From an uncultured Micrococcales bacterium (GTDB taxonomy: Bacteria > Actinomycetota > Actinomycetes > Actinomycetales > Microbacteriaceae): 37,602 bases of DNA. Made by a program: the position numbers and the translations under genes. The stretch covers positions 1 to 37,602 of the forward strand of contig CAILJO010000145.1 in assembly GCA_903834635.1 (NCBI GenBank), given 5' to 3'. Of this stretch, positions 18,725-28,506 are shown piece after piece. How positions within the stretch are numbered: position 1 is the stretch's first letter; the number at the start of each line of letters is the position of its first letter. Below the pieces are notes generated by a model, which ran no database searches, was not told where the DNA came from, and worked only from the letters and a program-made list of their open reading frames with translations.

Positions 18725-20185
18725 TCAGCTATAAACCGAGATCGGTTGGTCGGTTGGTTTAACCGGAGCTGGAAGCTCCGAAGTTCCTTCAAGGAAGCGA
18801 TCGATTGCCGCGGCAGCCGAGCGCCCTTCGGCGATAGCCCACACGATCAAGCTCTGACCGCGACCAGCGTCGCCTGCGACAAAAACGCCAGCTTCATTGG
18901 TGGCCCATTTGTCATCGCGAACAATGTTTCCACGAGAGTCTAACTGTGTGTTGGTTTGTGCGCATAGCGTGTCGGACTCGGGTCCTGTAAATCCAAGAGC
19001 AAGCAGCACCAGGTCGGCAGGGATAATCCGCTCTGTTCCAGCTTTTGGAAGGCGCTGGCCATCTTTGAACTCAGTTTCGGCGACTTTGATGCCGGTCAAT
19101 CGCCCGTCCTCGCCAACAAACTCTACGGTCGACGCCAAGTACTGACGCTCACCGAATTCTTCATGTGCGCTAGATACTTCGAAAAGAGTCGGGAATGTTG
19201 GCCAAGGTTGATCAGCGGTTCGCTCATCTTCGGGTCTTTTTCCGATGGCAAGTGTTGTCACCGATTTAGCGCCCTGGCGTGTCGCTGTGCCTAAGCAATC
19301 GGCTCCGGTGTCGCCGCCACCCAGGATGACAACGTTTTTACCTGTGGCAACAATTTGACCTTCGACAGTCTGGCCTGCAACCACCTTGTTCGCTTGTGTT
19401 AGATATTCCATGGCAAAATGAATGCCATCCAAATCGCGCCCAGAAACAGGTAGGTCTCGAGGCTTGGTAGCCCCAGTTGCTATCAGAACGGCGTCATATC
19501 GAGACTTGATGTCTTCCCAGGTAATGTCAACACCGATGGCCACGCCAGGACGAAAGCGTGTGCCTTCGGCCGTCATCTGCTCAAGGCGGCGGTCGATGTG
19601 TGTCTTTTCCATCTTGAAATCAGGAATGCCATAGCGAAGAAGACCACCGATGCGGTCGTCGCGTTCATAGACCGCAACGGTGTGCCCCGCTCTGGTGAGC
19701 TGCTGGGCAGCGGCCAGACCGGCTGGACCCGAACCAACGATGGCAACGGTCTTGCCAGTTAGACGCTCAGGTGCGTGTGCCTCAACTAGGTCGTTGCCGA
19801 AGGCATCGTCGATTATCGAAACCTCGATCTCTTTGATGGTTACTGCAGGCTGATTGATCCCTAGAACACAAGAACTTTCGCAAGGCGCCGGACAGAGGCG
19901 ACCCGTGAACTCTGGGAAATTATTGGTCTTGTGAAGTCGTTCGATGGCCTGTTTATTGTCATCACGCCAAGTGAGGTCGTTCCATTCGGGAATCAAATTG
20001 CCTAGAGGACATCCCTGGTGGCAAAACGGCACACCGCAATCCATGCATCGGGAGGCCTGCTGCTTGATCACGCCTGTGTCGCGGCGTTCGTAAACTTCTT
20101 TCCAATCCAGAATGCGAATGGGAACTGGACGCCTTGCTGCGGTTTCGCGCTCGGTTACCTTCAAAAATCCACGTGGATCAGCCAT
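18725..20185 (-). CDS. gltD: glutamate synthase (NADPH) small subunit
   Basis: Passes electrons from NADPH through FAD and two [4Fe-4S] clusters to the GltB subunit. The 486-residue protein has N-terminal cysteines at 47, 50, 55 and 59 (CMDCGVPFCHQGCP) and 98, 102 and 106 (CPAPCESSC), an FAD-binding GSGPAGLAAA at 151-160, an NADPH-binding VVILGGGDTGAD at about 285-296, and the C-terminal FAD motif GVFVAGDAGRGQSLIVWA. ATG 20185 overlaps the gltB stop by 8 bases and has GGAGG 6 bases upstream; the frame continues to 20221 but homologues start at MADPRGF. Coupled translation with gltB is expected. Confidence 0.97.
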   Translation of the reverse strand: MADPRGFLKVTERETAARRPVPIRILDWKEVYERRDTGVIKQQASRCMDCGVPFCHQGCPLGNLIPEWNDLTWRDDNKQAIERLHKTNNFPEFTGRLCPAPCESSCVLGINQPAVTIKEIEVSIIDDAFGNDLVEAHAPERLTGKTVAIVGSGPAGLAAAQQLTRAGHTVAVYERDDRIGGLLRYGIPDFKMEKTHIDRRLEQMTAEGTRFRPGVAIGVDITWEDIKSRYDAVLIATGATKPRDLPVSGRDLDGIHFAMEYLTQANKVVAGQTVEGQIVATGKNVVILGGGDTGADCLGTATRQGAKSVTTLAIGKRPEDERTADQPWPTFPTLFEVSSAHEEFGERQYLASTVEFVGEDGRLTGIKVAETEFKDGQRLPKAGTERIIPADLVLLALGFTGPESDTLCAQTNTQLDSRGNIVRDDKWATNEAGVFVAGDAGRGQSLIVWAIAEGRSAAAAIDRFLEGTSELPAPVKPTDQPISVYS

Positions 20186-21236
20186 TGGTGACCTCCAGAA
20201 TCTTGCTCCAGGTTTCTTCACCGTCTGGGTCGATTCCCGACGCGGTTGCTTTAGCGCGGATTTCTAAGACATTCGCATAATCACGAGGAAGAACCTGCGT
20301 GAAGTCATGCAATGCATTAGACCAATCAGCAAGTAAGCGTTCGGCCAGGAGCGATCCGGTTTCGCTGGCGTGCTCCTCAAGAAGTGCCTTTAGATGATCA
20401 GCCTCTGGCGTGCCCAATTCACGCAAATGCAGTTCACCGGCCGCCAATGCCTCGGCATTTATACGATCTGCACGAAGTTTGTACACAAAGGCGACGCCGC
20501 CCGACATTCCAGCGCCAAGGTTGCGACCCGTCTTGCCAAGGATCACAGCTACTCCCCCAGTCATGTATTCGAGAGCGTGGTCTCCAACACCCTCCACAAC
20601 AGCGGTTACACCCGAATTGCGGACCAAGAAGCGTTCGCCAACAATTCCTCGAAGCAAAAGTTTGCCACTCGTGGCGCCATAGCCGATGACGTTGCCAGCG
20701 ATGATGTTCTGTTCTGCTGGATAAACCGACGCACGATCAGGGCGAACTACGATGGTTCCGCCCGATATGCCCTTGCCTACATAGTCGTTAGCGTCGCCCT
20801 CTAGCGTTAGTTTGATTCCTTGCGGAATGAACGCTCCGAATGATTGGCCAGCCGCTCCCCTTAGGTGAATGTCAATCGTGCCTTCTGGAAGCCCTGCCGC
20901 ACCGAATCTTTTGGTGAGTTCGTTGCCCAGTAGCGTTCCGACTGCCTGGTCGACATTGGTGATGCCTAGTTCAGCCTTGACGTTCCGGGCGTCTTCAAGT
21001 GCGGGCTGCACTAAAGGAAGCAACTTGAAGTCGAAGTGGTGGTCGAGCTCGTGGTTCTGAATAGTTACTCGGCGCTTAGGCGAATCGGCAGGCAGGCTAG
21101 GTGCAGCCAAAATTGGCGCTAGGTCGAGCCCATCAGCCTTCCAGTGAGAAATAGCTCGGTTAACGTCGATTAGTTCGCTGTGGCCGATCGCCTCGTCAAG
21201 AGACTTAAAGCCCAAGGCGGCGAGGTACTCGCGCAC
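20178..21236 (-). CDS. gltB: GltB C-terminal part: end of synthase domain and GXGXG beta-helix
   Basis: This is the same frame as the upstream part, resumed after the TGA. A GTG at 21236, 10 bases past the stop, is the first possible restart (352 residues), but AAGAG lies directly against it, so spacing for a ribosome site is poor. It carries VREYLAALGFKSLDEAIGH, the end of the synthase domain, then the structural beta-helix with repeated glycine turns: GNVIGYGATSGKLLLRG, GVGDHALEYMTGGVAVILG and GRNLGAGMSGGVAFVY. This domain has no known activity alone but is needed for the interdomain contacts of GltB. It overlaps gltD by 8 bases. Confidence 0.9.
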   Translation of the reverse strand: MREYLAALGFKSLDEAIGHSELIDVNRAISHWKADGLDLAPILAAPSLPADSPKRRVTIQNHELDHHFDFKLLPLVQPALEDARNVKAELGITNVDQAVGTLLGNELTKRFGAAGLPEGTIDIHLRGAAGQSFGAFIPQGIKLTLEGDANDYVGKGISGGTIVVRPDRASVYPAEQNIIAGNVIGYGATSGKLLLRGIVGERFLVRNSGVTAVVEGVGDHALEYMTGGVAVILGKTGRNLGAGMSGGVAFVYKLRADRINAEALAAGELHLRELGTPEADHLKALLEEHASETGSLLAERLLADWSNALHDFTQVLPRDYANVLEIRAKATASGIDPDGEETWSKILEVTNG

Positions 21237-21245
21237 CTCTTGAGC

Positions 21246-24200
21246 TCAGAACTCAAAGAAGTTTTCAACAAATTCAGGTTTGCCATTAAAACGCTCTCGC
21301 AAGATCGGATTTTGAGTTGCTACACCAACTGGGCAGGTGTCAAGGTGGCAAACGCGCATCATGATGCAGCCTGAAACCACTAGAGGAGCAGTAGCGAATC
21401 CGAATTCTTCTGCACCCAGCAAGGCAGCGATGATAACGTCGCGACCAGTTTTCATCTGGCCGTCTACCTGAACCGAAACTCGCCCGCGAAGGCCATTGAC
21501 CATGAGAGTTTGCTGGGCCTCGGCAAGTCCGAGCTCCCAAGGTGTTCCAGCGTGCTTTAGGGAGTTCAGCGGCGAAGCACCGGTGCCACCATCATGCCCC
21601 GAGACGAGAATTACATCCGCCTTTGCCTTTGCAACTCCCGCTGCCACTGTGCCAATTCCAACCTGGCTAACAAGTTTTACGTGAACTCTCGCCTCTCGAT
21701 TGGCTCTCTTCAGGTCGAAAATAAGCTGCTTGAGGTCTTCAATCGAATATATGTCGTGATGCGGTGGTGGTGAGATTAGACCGACACCAGCAGTGGCGTG
21801 GCGAGTTCTTGCAATCCAAGGGTAGACCTTGTTCGGAGGAAGTTGTCCACCCTCACCCGGCTTCGCTCCTTGAGCCATCTTGATTTGAATGTCGTCCGCG
21901 TGTGTCAAATACATGCTGGTAACACCAAAACGCCCAGAAGCGACCTGCTTGATACTTGAGCGTCGCGTTGGATCAAGAAGACGCTCAAGGTCTTCGCCAC
22001 CCTCGCCAGTGTTCGATTTGCCGCCAATGCGGTTCATGGCTATGGCTAGAGTTTCGTGGGCCTCTTGTGAGATTGAACCGTAAGACATGGCTCCGGTTGA
22101 GAATCGCTTAACAATGTCAGACGCCGATTCAACTTCTTCAATGTCTAGAGCCGGTCGAACACCTTCGCGCAGCGTGAAGAGGCCTCGCAAAGTCATTAGC
22201 TGCTCGGCTTGATCGTCGACCATTTTGGTGTATTCGCGGAATATGTCGTAGCGCTTCGTGCGAGTTGAGTGTTGCAGTTTGAAAACAGTTTCAGGGTTGA
22301 ACAGGTGAGGCGATCCATCGCGGCGCCACTGGTATTCACCACCGGTTTCGAGTGAGGTGTGAGGGTTAGTCGCCCGTTCAAGCGGGTAGGCCGACTTGTG
22401 TCTCGCTGCTATTTCTTCGTGGATAACATCGAGTCCGATACCGCCAAGTTGGCTTGTGGTTCCAGTGAAGTAGGTATCGACAAATTCCTGACTAAGCCCG
22501 ATTGCCTCAAATACCTGAGCGCCCGAGTACGAGGAAACCGTTGAAATGCCCATCTTGGACATGATCTTCAAAACACCTTTGCCTAGGCCCTTGATCAGGT
22601 TGTATGTCGCCTTTTCAACGGTTAGTCCCGCCAGTTGGCCAGATGTGACCATTTGCTCCACCGACTCCATGGCCAGGTACGGATTAACGGCGGCAGCTCC
22701 ATATCCGACGAGCGCTGCTACGTGGTGCACCTCTCGAACGTCACCGGCTTCAACTATCAGACCGAGGCGTGTTCGATTTCCAGTACGAATCAAATGGTGG
22801 TGAACGGCAGAAGTTAGAAGCAATGATGGGATTGGCGCTAGGTCGCGATTGCTGTCACGGTCGCTGAGGATCAGGTAGGCAACGCCATCTTGGATAGCTT
22901 CATCGACTTCTGTGAAGATCTCACGAATGCGAGTAGCTAGGGCGTCGGAGCCACCATCAAGACGGTAAAGCCCCTTGATTGATCCCGCCTTTCCCATGCC
23001 AGGTTTAGCCTCGATGTGCTGAATTTTCGCGAGTTCATCGTTGTTAAGAACCGGGAATTGCAGGATGATTTGCTGAGCGTGCTGTGGTGTCGCGCTCAGC
23101 AGGTTGCGCTCTGGACCTAAACCGGTGCTCAGAGAAGTTACAACCTCTTCGCGAATGCTGTCGAGAGGCGGGTTTGTGACCTGGGCAAACTGTTGAACGA
23201 AGTAGTCAAAAAGCAATCTAGGTCGATCAGAAATAGCTGCAATCGGTGTGTCACTTCCCATCGCTCCAAGAGGTTCAGCACCGGCTTTTGCCATAGGCGC
23301 GAGAAGAATACGTAACTCTTCCTCGGTGTATCCAAAAGTGCGCTGGCGCCTGTTTACCGATGATGCAGTGTGCGCGATGTGTTCGCGTTCAGGAAGCTCT
23401 TCGAGGTTGATCCTGTGCTCCTCGAGCCACTCACCCCAAGGTTCCAGTGCGGCGATTTCGCTCTTGATTTCGTCATCATCGATTAAACGACCATTCACAG
23501 TGTCAGCGAGGAACATGCGGCCCGGCTGGAGACGTCCTTTGCGCACGATTTTGCTTGGATCGATGTCAGCTACGCCAATTTCAGATGCCAATATGACAAG
23601 TCCGTCTTCGGTCACCAAATATCTGCCAGGACGAAGCCCATTGCGGTCGAGAGTCGCACCGACGAGTGAGCCATCCGTGAAAATTACAGCCGCTGGTCCA
23701 TCCCACGGCTCCATGAGCATTGAGTGGTATTCGTAGAAGTTCTTTCGCGAATCATCGATGTCGCTCTGCTTCTCCCACGCCTCTGGAATCATCATCATCA
23801 TTGCGTGCGGGAGACTGCGCCCGCCCAAGTGAAGAAGCTCAACAACCTCGTCAAAAGAGGCAGAGTCCGAACCGCCAGGAGTAACGATTGGAAGCAAAGG
23901 CTTAAGATCACCAAGTAGCTCACTTTTAAGTTGGGAAGATCGCGCTGCCATCCAGTTGCGATTTCCCTTTACGGTGTTGATTTCACCATTGTGCGCGATC
24001 ATTCTGAATGGGTGCGCCAGTGGCCAGGACGGGAAAGTATTGGTCGAGAATCTCGAGTGAACTAGAGCCAAGGTAGACGCGAATCTGTGGTCGCTCAAAT
24101 CTGGGTAGAAAGGTTCAAGTTGCAGGGTTGTGACCATGCCTTTGTAAACGATTGTTCTACTGGAGAGCGATGGGTGATAGACCCCGAGTGTGAGCTCCGA

Positions 24201-24731
24201 GCGCTTGCGAAGTCTAAATAGGGCACGTTCCAAGCCAAGTCCAGACGCGGTCTGAGACGAAACAAATACCTGAAGAATGGTCGGCATAGCGGCTCTTGCG
24301 AGGTTTCCGAGCACCGTCGAGTTGGTCGGTACCTCGCGCCACCCGGCAACTTCAAGAGCCTCTTCTCCAGCTAGGTTTGAAAACTTTGATTGGAATGCCG
24401 AGATATCGTCGTCGCCGTCAATGAAAACGAGCCCAGCTCCATAAGTTCCTGCTGCTGGAAGTTCGAAGTCCACAACCGCTCTGAAAAAATCATCAGGCAA
24501 CTGCGTGAGTATTCCGGCTCCGTCACCCGTGCCGGCGTCTGACCCAACCGCTCCACGGTGTTCTAGATTTCTCAAGGCATTTAGCGCTGTTTCAACGATG
24601 TCGTGCCCAGCTTTGCCTCGCAGGGTAGCAACCATCGCCAAACCGCACGCGTCGCGGTCGCGGCTTGGGTCATATAGACCCTCAGCCGCAGGCGCGGTGC
24701 TGAATCTTGCGAACGGTGATACACCGGGCAT
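21246..24731 (-). CDS. gltB: GltB N-terminal part: glutaminase, central and FMN synthase domains
   Basis: The 1161-residue frame starts at ATG 24731 (GGAG 6 bases upstream; an upstream TTG at 24743 is less likely). A 28-residue propeptide precedes Cys29 in DRDACGLAM, the amidotransferase nucleophile exposed after processing. The class II glutaminase domain runs to about 430, the central domain to about 790, and the FMN synthase domain follows with [34 protein letters not shown] and the [3Fe-4S] cysteines 1122, 1128 and 1133 ([12 protein letters not shown]). It ends early at TGA, so the last helices of the synthase domain and the beta-helix are missing. Confidence 0.92.
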   Translation of the reverse strand: MPGVSPFARFSTAPAAEGLYDPSRDRDACGLAMVATLRGKAGHDIVETALNALRNLEHRGAVGSDAGTGDGAGILTQLPDDFFRAVVDFELPAAGTYGAGLVFIDGDDDISAFQSKFSNLAGEEALEVAGWREVPTNSTVLGNLARAAMPTILQVFVSSQTASGLGLERALFRLRKRSELTLGVYHPSLSSRTIVYKGMVTTLQLEPFYPDLSDHRFASTLALVHSRFSTNTFPSWPLAHPFRMIAHNGEINTVKGNRNWMAARSSQLKSELLGDLKPLLPIVTPGGSDSASFDEVVELLHLGGRSLPHAMMMMIPEAWEKQSDIDDSRKNFYEYHSMLMEPWDGPAAVIFTDGSLVGATLDRNGLRPGRYLVTEDGLVILASEIGVADIDPSKIVRKGRLQPGRMFLADTVNGRLIDDDEIKSEIAALEPWGEWLEEHRINLEELPEREHIAHTASSVNRRQRTFGYTEEELRILLAPMAKAGAEPLGAMGSDTPIAAISDRPRLLFDYFVQQFAQVTNPPLDSIREEVVTSLSTGLGPERNLLSATPQHAQQIILQFPVLNNDELAKIQHIEAKPGMGKAGSIKGLYRLDGGSDALATRIREIFTEVDEAIQDGVAYLILSDRDSNRDLAPIPSLLLTSAVHHHLIRTGNRTRLGLIVEAGDVREVHHVAALVGYGAAAVNPYLAMESVEQMVTSGQLAGLTVEKATYNLIKGLGKGVLKIMSKMGISTVSSYSGAQVFEAIGLSQEFVDTYFTGTTSQLGGIGLDVIHEEIAARHKSAYPLERATNPHTSLETGGEYQWRRDGSPHLFNPETVFKLQHSTRTKRYDIFREYTKMVDDQAEQLMTLRGLFTLREGVRPALDIEEVESASDIVKRFSTGAMSYGSISQEAHETLAIAMNRIGGKSNTGEGGEDLERLLDPTRRSSIKQVASGRFGVTSMYLTHADDIQIKMAQGAKPGEGGQLPPNKVYPWIARTRHATAGVGLISPPPHHDIYSIEDLKQLIFDLKRANREARVHVKLVSQVGIGTVAAGVAKAKADVILVSGHDGGTGASPLNSLKHAGTPWELGLAEAQQTLMVNGLRGRVSVQVDGQMKTGRDVIIAALLGAEEFGFATAPLVVSGCIMMRVCHLDTCPVGVATQNPILRERFNGKPEFVENFFEF

Positions 24732-24846
24732 GCTGCACTCCAATCGGAAAATTAGAGGGACAACGTTGGCCCTGTCGCCTTCTGGCGAAAGTGAAACTAC
24801 TCGCGGAAAGACTCGCGGTATCTAGTGAGTCTATCGCAAATGAGAT
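24732..24846 (-). promoter_or_regulatory. gltB upstream region with tandem ACTCGCGG repeats and a small hairpin
   Basis: This 115-bp spacer separates lgt from gltB and is the likely gltBD promoter region. On the plus strand ACTCGCGG occurs at 24799-24806 and 24811-24818 with a 12-bp period, possibly two half-sites of an operator. Closer to gltB, TCGCC-TTCT-GGCGA (24775-24788) could fold in the leader mRNA. I see no convincing -35/-10 pair and no T run that would make the hairpin a terminator. Confidence 0.35.
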
Positions 24847-25707
24847 CTAACTAGCAGTGTCCGCCAAGAGCTTTTTAGAGGTGAAAATTGTGTTTTCTGC
24901 CCCAGTGTGCCGGCGCTTTGAATAGAAGTAGAGTCCCAATCCGATTAGGCCAGTCAATACGGCTGACCATTGATTCGTCCTCAAACCGAAGTAAATGTCG
25001 CTCGGGTCGATGCGAAGTCCCTCAATCCAGAAACGACCTAGGGAGTAGTAGGCAAGATAAAGCGCAAACATGCGCCCCCAACGAAGGTCGATGCGCTTCT
25101 CAACGAAGAGCAAAATCGCAACACCCGCCAAACTCCAGAGCATTTCGTATGCGAATGTTGGGTGAAAAACTGCAGTGTCTGGCAATCCGGTCGGGATTGC
25201 AGTATTTGGGCGGTCGATTTGGATCGCCCATGGCAAATCTGTTGGTTTGCCGAATAGCTCTTGATTGAAGTAGTTACCCCAACGGCCAATAGCCTGAGCC
25301 AGGAGAACTCCAGGTGCGATGGCATCCGTGAACGAAAGAAACTTGATTCCCGCTTGCTGGCAACCTACGTATGCGCCAAAGCCACCAAGAATGAGTGCGC
25401 CGTAGATCGCTAGGCCGCCGTTCCAGACGGCAAAGATGTCCATGGGACTTTTGCCAGGGCCAAAGTAGTCGGTCGTGTGTGTCAGCACGTGGAAAAGGCG
25501 CGCACCAATGATGCCGAATGGAACCGTCCATAGGGCAATGTCTAGCACTACCCAGTTCTGGGCCCCGCGTTGTACGAGTCGCCTGTTGCCAATCAAGATC
25601 GCGGCCGCAATGCCAATGAGAATGAATACGGCGTAGAAATGAATGCGAAGTGGTCCTACGTCAAAGTAGGAAATGGTTGGACTTGGAATAGACCCGAGAA
25701 TGCGCAT
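24847..25707 (-). CDS. lgt: prolipoprotein diacylglyceryl transferase
   Basis: Membrane enzyme that moves diacylglycerol from phosphatidylglycerol to the lipobox cysteine of prelipoproteins. The 286-residue protein has about seven hydrophobic segments and the Lgt signature GRWGNYFNQELFG at 141-153 (Arg142, Asn145, Glu150). Further on, RFWIEGLRIDP matches the conserved C-terminal arginine loop. Residue 102 is Tyr (GGLAIYGAL) where E. coli has essential His103. The ATG at 25707 has AGGAG 8 bases upstream. It follows trpA by 17 bp, the usual actinobacterial trpBA-lgt order, so it is probably cotranscribed with the trp genes although unrelated in function. Confidence 0.96.
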   Translation of the reverse strand: MRILGSIPSPTISYFDVGPLRIHFYAVFILIGIAAAILIGNRRLVQRGAQNWVVLDIALWTVPFGIIGARLFHVLTHTTDYFGPGKSPMDIFAVWNGGLAIYGALILGGFGAYVGCQQAGIKFLSFTDAIAPGVLLAQAIGRWGNYFNQELFGKPTDLPWAIQIDRPNTAIPTGLPDTAVFHPTFAYEMLWSLAGVAILLFVEKRIDLRWGRMFALYLAYYSLGRFWIEGLRIDPSDIYFGLRTNQWSAVLTGLIGLGLYFYSKRRHTGAENTIFTSKKLLADTAS

Positions 25708-25724
25708 TATTTGAGCTCCTGCTG

Positions 25725-26513
25725 TTATTTGTTTAATCCTGTCACGATTTCAGTGACCTTTGCGGATAGTTCACTGACACCGCCCGACTTGTATGCCTTG
25801 ACAAATACAGAGCCAACTATGGCTCCATCCGAATATTCATTTACTTGAGCAGCTTGGTCACTGGTCGATATTCCGATGCCCACAGCCGTATTTTGTTCTG
25901 GGGCCTCTTTACGCACGCTTGCGACTACACCGCGAGCCATTTGATCGACTTCGTCACGAGCACCGGTGATACCCATGGTAGAAACCGCATAGACAAAGCC
26001 TCGGCTCAGTTCGGCAGCACGCTTGACTCGGGCAGGCGTCGATGTTGGTGTCGCTAAAAATACTCTGTCCAGGCCAAGTTCGTCAGAAACAGCCAACCAC
26101 TCGGTGGCTTCATCTGGAATTAGATCAGGTGTAATAAGGCCGGATCCCCCAGCAGCTTTGAGATCACGCGCAAACTTCTCAACGCCGTATTGCATCACTG
26201 GGTTCCAATAAGTCATAACCAGCACCGGAGTGTCTACTCGATCGGTGATGCGTTTTACTGCCTCGAAGACCTGGCGAAGCTTGAACCCATTATCAAGTGC
26301 CTCTTGGGTGGCTTCCTGTATTACAAGGCCATCCATCACGGGGTCAGAATAAGGAACACCGAGTTCGAGAACATCCACCCCTGCCTCGCACATGGCTACT
26401 GCTGCCTCAACTGATTCATCAAGCGTTGGATAACCAGCCGGGAAATAGCCAATCAACGAATCACGAGAGGCAGCAGAGTTGGCCTTCAGTACATCAGAAG
26501 TTTTTGAAATCAT
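25725..26513 (-). CDS. trpA: tryptophan synthase alpha chain
   Basis: Cleaves indole-3-glycerol phosphate to indole and glyceraldehyde 3-phosphate; indole is tunnelled to TrpB. The 262-residue TIM barrel keeps catalytic Glu50 ([10 protein letters not shown]) and Asp61 (PVMDGLVIQ), loop 6 as [12 protein letters not shown], and the phosphate-binding stretches VGIGIST and GAIVGSVFV. The ATG at 26513 overlaps the trpB stop as ATGA and has GGGGA upstream in trpB, so TrpB and TrpA are made in step. Length and motifs are ordinary. Confidence 0.98.
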   Translation of the reverse strand: MISKTSDVLKANSAASRDSLIGYFPAGYPTLDESVEAAVAMCEAGVDVLELGVPYSDPVMDGLVIQEATQEALDNGFKLRQVFEAVKRITDRVDTPVLVMTYWNPVMQYGVEKFARDLKAAGGSGLITPDLIPDEATEWLAVSDELGLDRVFLATPTSTPARVKRAAELSRGFVYAVSTMGITGARDEVDQMARGVVASVRKEAPEQNTAVGIGISTSDQAAQVNEYSDGAIVGSVFVKAYKSGGVSELSAKVTEIVTGLNK

Positions 26514-27718
26514 TTGTCCCCAATGAGGCCGAAATAGCGGGCGGCTGTTTCCATGTCTTTGTCCCCGCGGCCGGAAAGATTAACGAGAATCGTTGAACCT
26601 GGCTCGAGTTCTTTGCCGAGCTTTAGAGCGCCGGCAAGTGCGTGCGCGGTTTCAATTGCAGGGATTATGCCTTCAGTTTGGCTAAGCAGGCGGAGCGCTT
26701 CCATCGCCTCAGCATCGCTAATGCCTCGGTATTCGGCGCGGCCAAGGTCCTTTAGCCAGGAGTGCTCTGGGCCGACACCCGGGTAGTCTAGGCCGGCTGA
26801 GATCGAATGGCTTTCGACAGTTTGTCCGTCTTCGTCTTGGAGCATGTACGACTTTGCTCCGTGCAATACACCTGGCTTGCCGAAGTTGAGTGTGGCTGCG
26901 TGGCGGTCTGTGTCCATGCCGTCTCCTGCCGCTTCGAAGCCTAGAAGACGTACATCCGCATCGTCGAGGAAAGCATGGAAGATGCCTATAGCGTTTGAGC
27001 CTCCTCCCACGCATGCTGCAACGACATCTGGAAGCCCACCAAATTCGTCAATCATCTGTTGGCGAGCCTCGGTGCCGATTACCGAATGAAAGTCTCGAAC
27101 CATGGTCGGAAATGGGTGAGGTCCGGCTACGGTACCTAACAGGTAGTGGGTATTCTCCACGTTTGCCACCCAGTCGCGTAAAGCCTCGTTTATAGCATCT
27201 TTAAGGGTGCGGCTTCCGGTCTTAACCGGAACAACTTCTGCCCCCATGAGTTTCATTCGAGCGACGTTTAGAGCCTGCCTCTCGGTGTCAATCTCACCCA
27301 TGTAGACAACGCACTCAAGCCCGAACAGCGCAGCCGCTGTAGCAGATGCGACCCCGTGCTGCCCCGCGCCAGTTTCGGCAATGATGCGCGTCTTACCCAT
27401 TCGTTTGGCCAACAGCGCCTGCCCAAGGACGTTGTTTATTTTGTGTGAACCCGTATGGTTCAAATCTTCACGTTTGAGAATGATTCTTACGTCACCGGCA
27501 AGCATTGCGAAACGCTTAGCTTCGGTCAGCAGACTTGGACGTCCGGTGTAGCTTCGCTGAAGTTCAGTTAGCTCTTTCACGAATGACGGATCCGCTTTCG
27601 CCTCCTTATAAGTAGCTTCAAGTTGATCCAAAGCGGCGATAAGTGACTCTGGAACGAACCGGCCACCGAATTCACCGAAGTATGGTCCCTCTTGGGCGCG
27701 TAAATTGGTTTCGGTCAT
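26510..27718 (-). CDS. trpB: tryptophan synthase beta chain (TrpB1 type)
   Basis: PLP enzyme that joins indole and serine to tryptophan. The 402-residue protein has the PLP lysine Lys93 in [11 protein letters not shown], Glu115 in AETGAGQHG, the phosphate loop [10 protein letters not shown] and the C-terminal SGRGDKD. The start motif [12 protein letters not shown] is that of TrpB1, the form that pairs with TrpA, rather than the stand-alone TrpB2. The ATG at 27718 has AGGA 7 bases upstream and lies 17 bp after the trpC stop. Confidence 0.98.
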   Translation of the reverse strand: MTETNLRAQEGPYFGEFGGRFVPESLIAALDQLEATYKEAKADPSFVKELTELQRSYTGRPSLLTEAKRFAMLAGDVRIILKREDLNHTGSHKINNVLGQALLAKRMGKTRIIAETGAGQHGVASATAAALFGLECVVYMGEIDTERQALNVARMKLMGAEVVPVKTGSRTLKDAINEALRDWVANVENTHYLLGTVAGPHPFPTMVRDFHSVIGTEARQQMIDEFGGLPDVVAACVGGGSNAIGIFHAFLDDADVRLLGFEAAGDGMDTDRHAATLNFGKPGVLHGAKSYMLQDEDGQTVESHSISAGLDYPGVGPEHSWLKDLGRAEYRGISDAEAMEALRLLSQTEGIIPAIETAHALAGALKLGKELEPGSTILVNLSGRGDKDMETAARYFGLIGDK

Positions 27719-27735
27719 CTGTTAATCCTAAGGTT

Positions 27736-28506
27736 CTAGTTGTCTAAAAAAGAACGCAGCGTTTCGGCTGGGTCATTCGTAACCAAGGCTTCACCAACCA
27801 ACACAACATCGGCGCCTGCGCTTCTGTAATGCTCAACATCCTTATAGTCTCGAACGGCACTCTCGGCCACTTTGATTACACCGTCTGGAATCAAGTGAAC
27901 TAATCGAGAAAAAAGGTTTCTATCTGTCTCGAATGTGCTCAGATCGCGCGCGTTTACTCCAAGCAGTTCTGTACCAACGTCAAGCGCCGCTCTCACTTCA
28001 TCCGCGCTGTGGGTTTCGACGAAAGCAGTCATCCCCAAAGATTCCCCGAACGCCTTAAGCCGAGCGAGCACGGCTGGCGACAAGCCAGCAACAATTAACA
28101 AAAAGATGTCTGCGCCGAACGCCCTAGCCTCGAGAAGCTGATATTCGTTTGCAATGAAATCTTTTCGAAGCAGGGGAACATTTACCCGAGCACGCACATC
28201 ACGTAAGTCCTGCAGTGACCCCTTGAACCGCCGTTCCTCCGTCAGCACACTAATTGCTGATGCCCCGTTTGCGGCGTAGGTTTCTGCTAGCAAGGCTGGG
28301 TCTGCAATCTCTGAGAGAGATCCTTTTGAGGGGCTGGCGCGCTTCACCTCAGCCAAAATTTTCACCTTGTCCGAGGGTGCCAGAGATTCTAGAGCGTTGA
28401 TAGGAGCCGCAGCCGAAGCCGCGAGCAACTCAAGTTGCAACAGCGACAAACTGGCTTGTCGCTGTTGCGCGTCCTCTAGCGATCCCGCGTAAAGAGAACC
28501 GAGCAC
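27736..28506 (-). CDS. trpC: indole-3-glycerol phosphate synthase
   Basis: Closes the indole ring from CdRP with loss of CO2 and water. The 256-residue protein has the whole catalytic set of the TIM-barrel family: Glu53 and Lys55 in AEVKRASPSKG, Lys115 in LLRKDFI, Glu164, Asn185 in GVNARDL, and Glu215/Ser216 in VAESAV. It is monofunctional, with no fused TrpF domain. The start is GTG at 28506, which shares one base with the stop of the small membrane protein gene upstream (TAGTG), so translation is likely by reinitiation; no strong ribosome site is present. Confidence 0.97.
   Translation of the reverse strand: MLGSLYAGSLEDAQQRQASLSLLQLELLAASAAAPINALESLAPSDKVKILAEVKRASPSKGSLSEIADPALLAETYAANGASAISVLTEERRFKGSLQDLRDVRARVNVPLLRKDFIANEYQLLEARAFGADIFLLIVAGLSPAVLARLKAFGESLGMTAFVETHSADEVRAALDVGTELLGVNARDLSTFETDRNLFSRLVHLIPDGVIKVAESAVRDYKDVEHYRSAGADVVLVGEALVTNDPAETLRSFLDN

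Larger units (their letters stand above)
20178..24731 (-). pseudogene. gltB: gltB, whole locus interrupted by one in-frame TGA (21246-21248)
   Basis: Glutamate synthase large subunit: hydrolyses glutamine, channels ammonia and makes glutamate from 2-oxoglutarate. The locus spans 1517 codons before its final stop, normal for the family, and stays in one frame throughout. Codon 1162 is TGA, in ENFFEF-stop-AQEVREYLA, where relatives carry a hydrophobic residue. A one-base change from TTA (Leu) would explain it. The break lies 28 residues after the last Fe-S cysteine (1133), near the end of the FMN synthase domain and before the C-terminal GXGXG beta-helix. Mutation, consensus error, or a truly split gene remain possible. 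Codon use looks the same on both sides. Confidence 0.85.

Noticed and set aside
18679-18792. Upstream extension of pyk to 18792
   Set aside because: The extra 38 residues overlap gltD and do not match pyruvate kinases; GAGGAA precedes the ATG at 18678.
21246-21248. TGA read as tryptophan or selenocysteine in gltB
   Set aside because: TGA is the normal stop of sodA, trpB, trpE and other genes here, and no SECIS-like hairpin or selenoprotein motif surrounds the codon.
23248-23736. Plus-strand open frame (162 codons) opposite gltB
   Set aside because: Antisense shadow with no homologous motif and no ribosome site.
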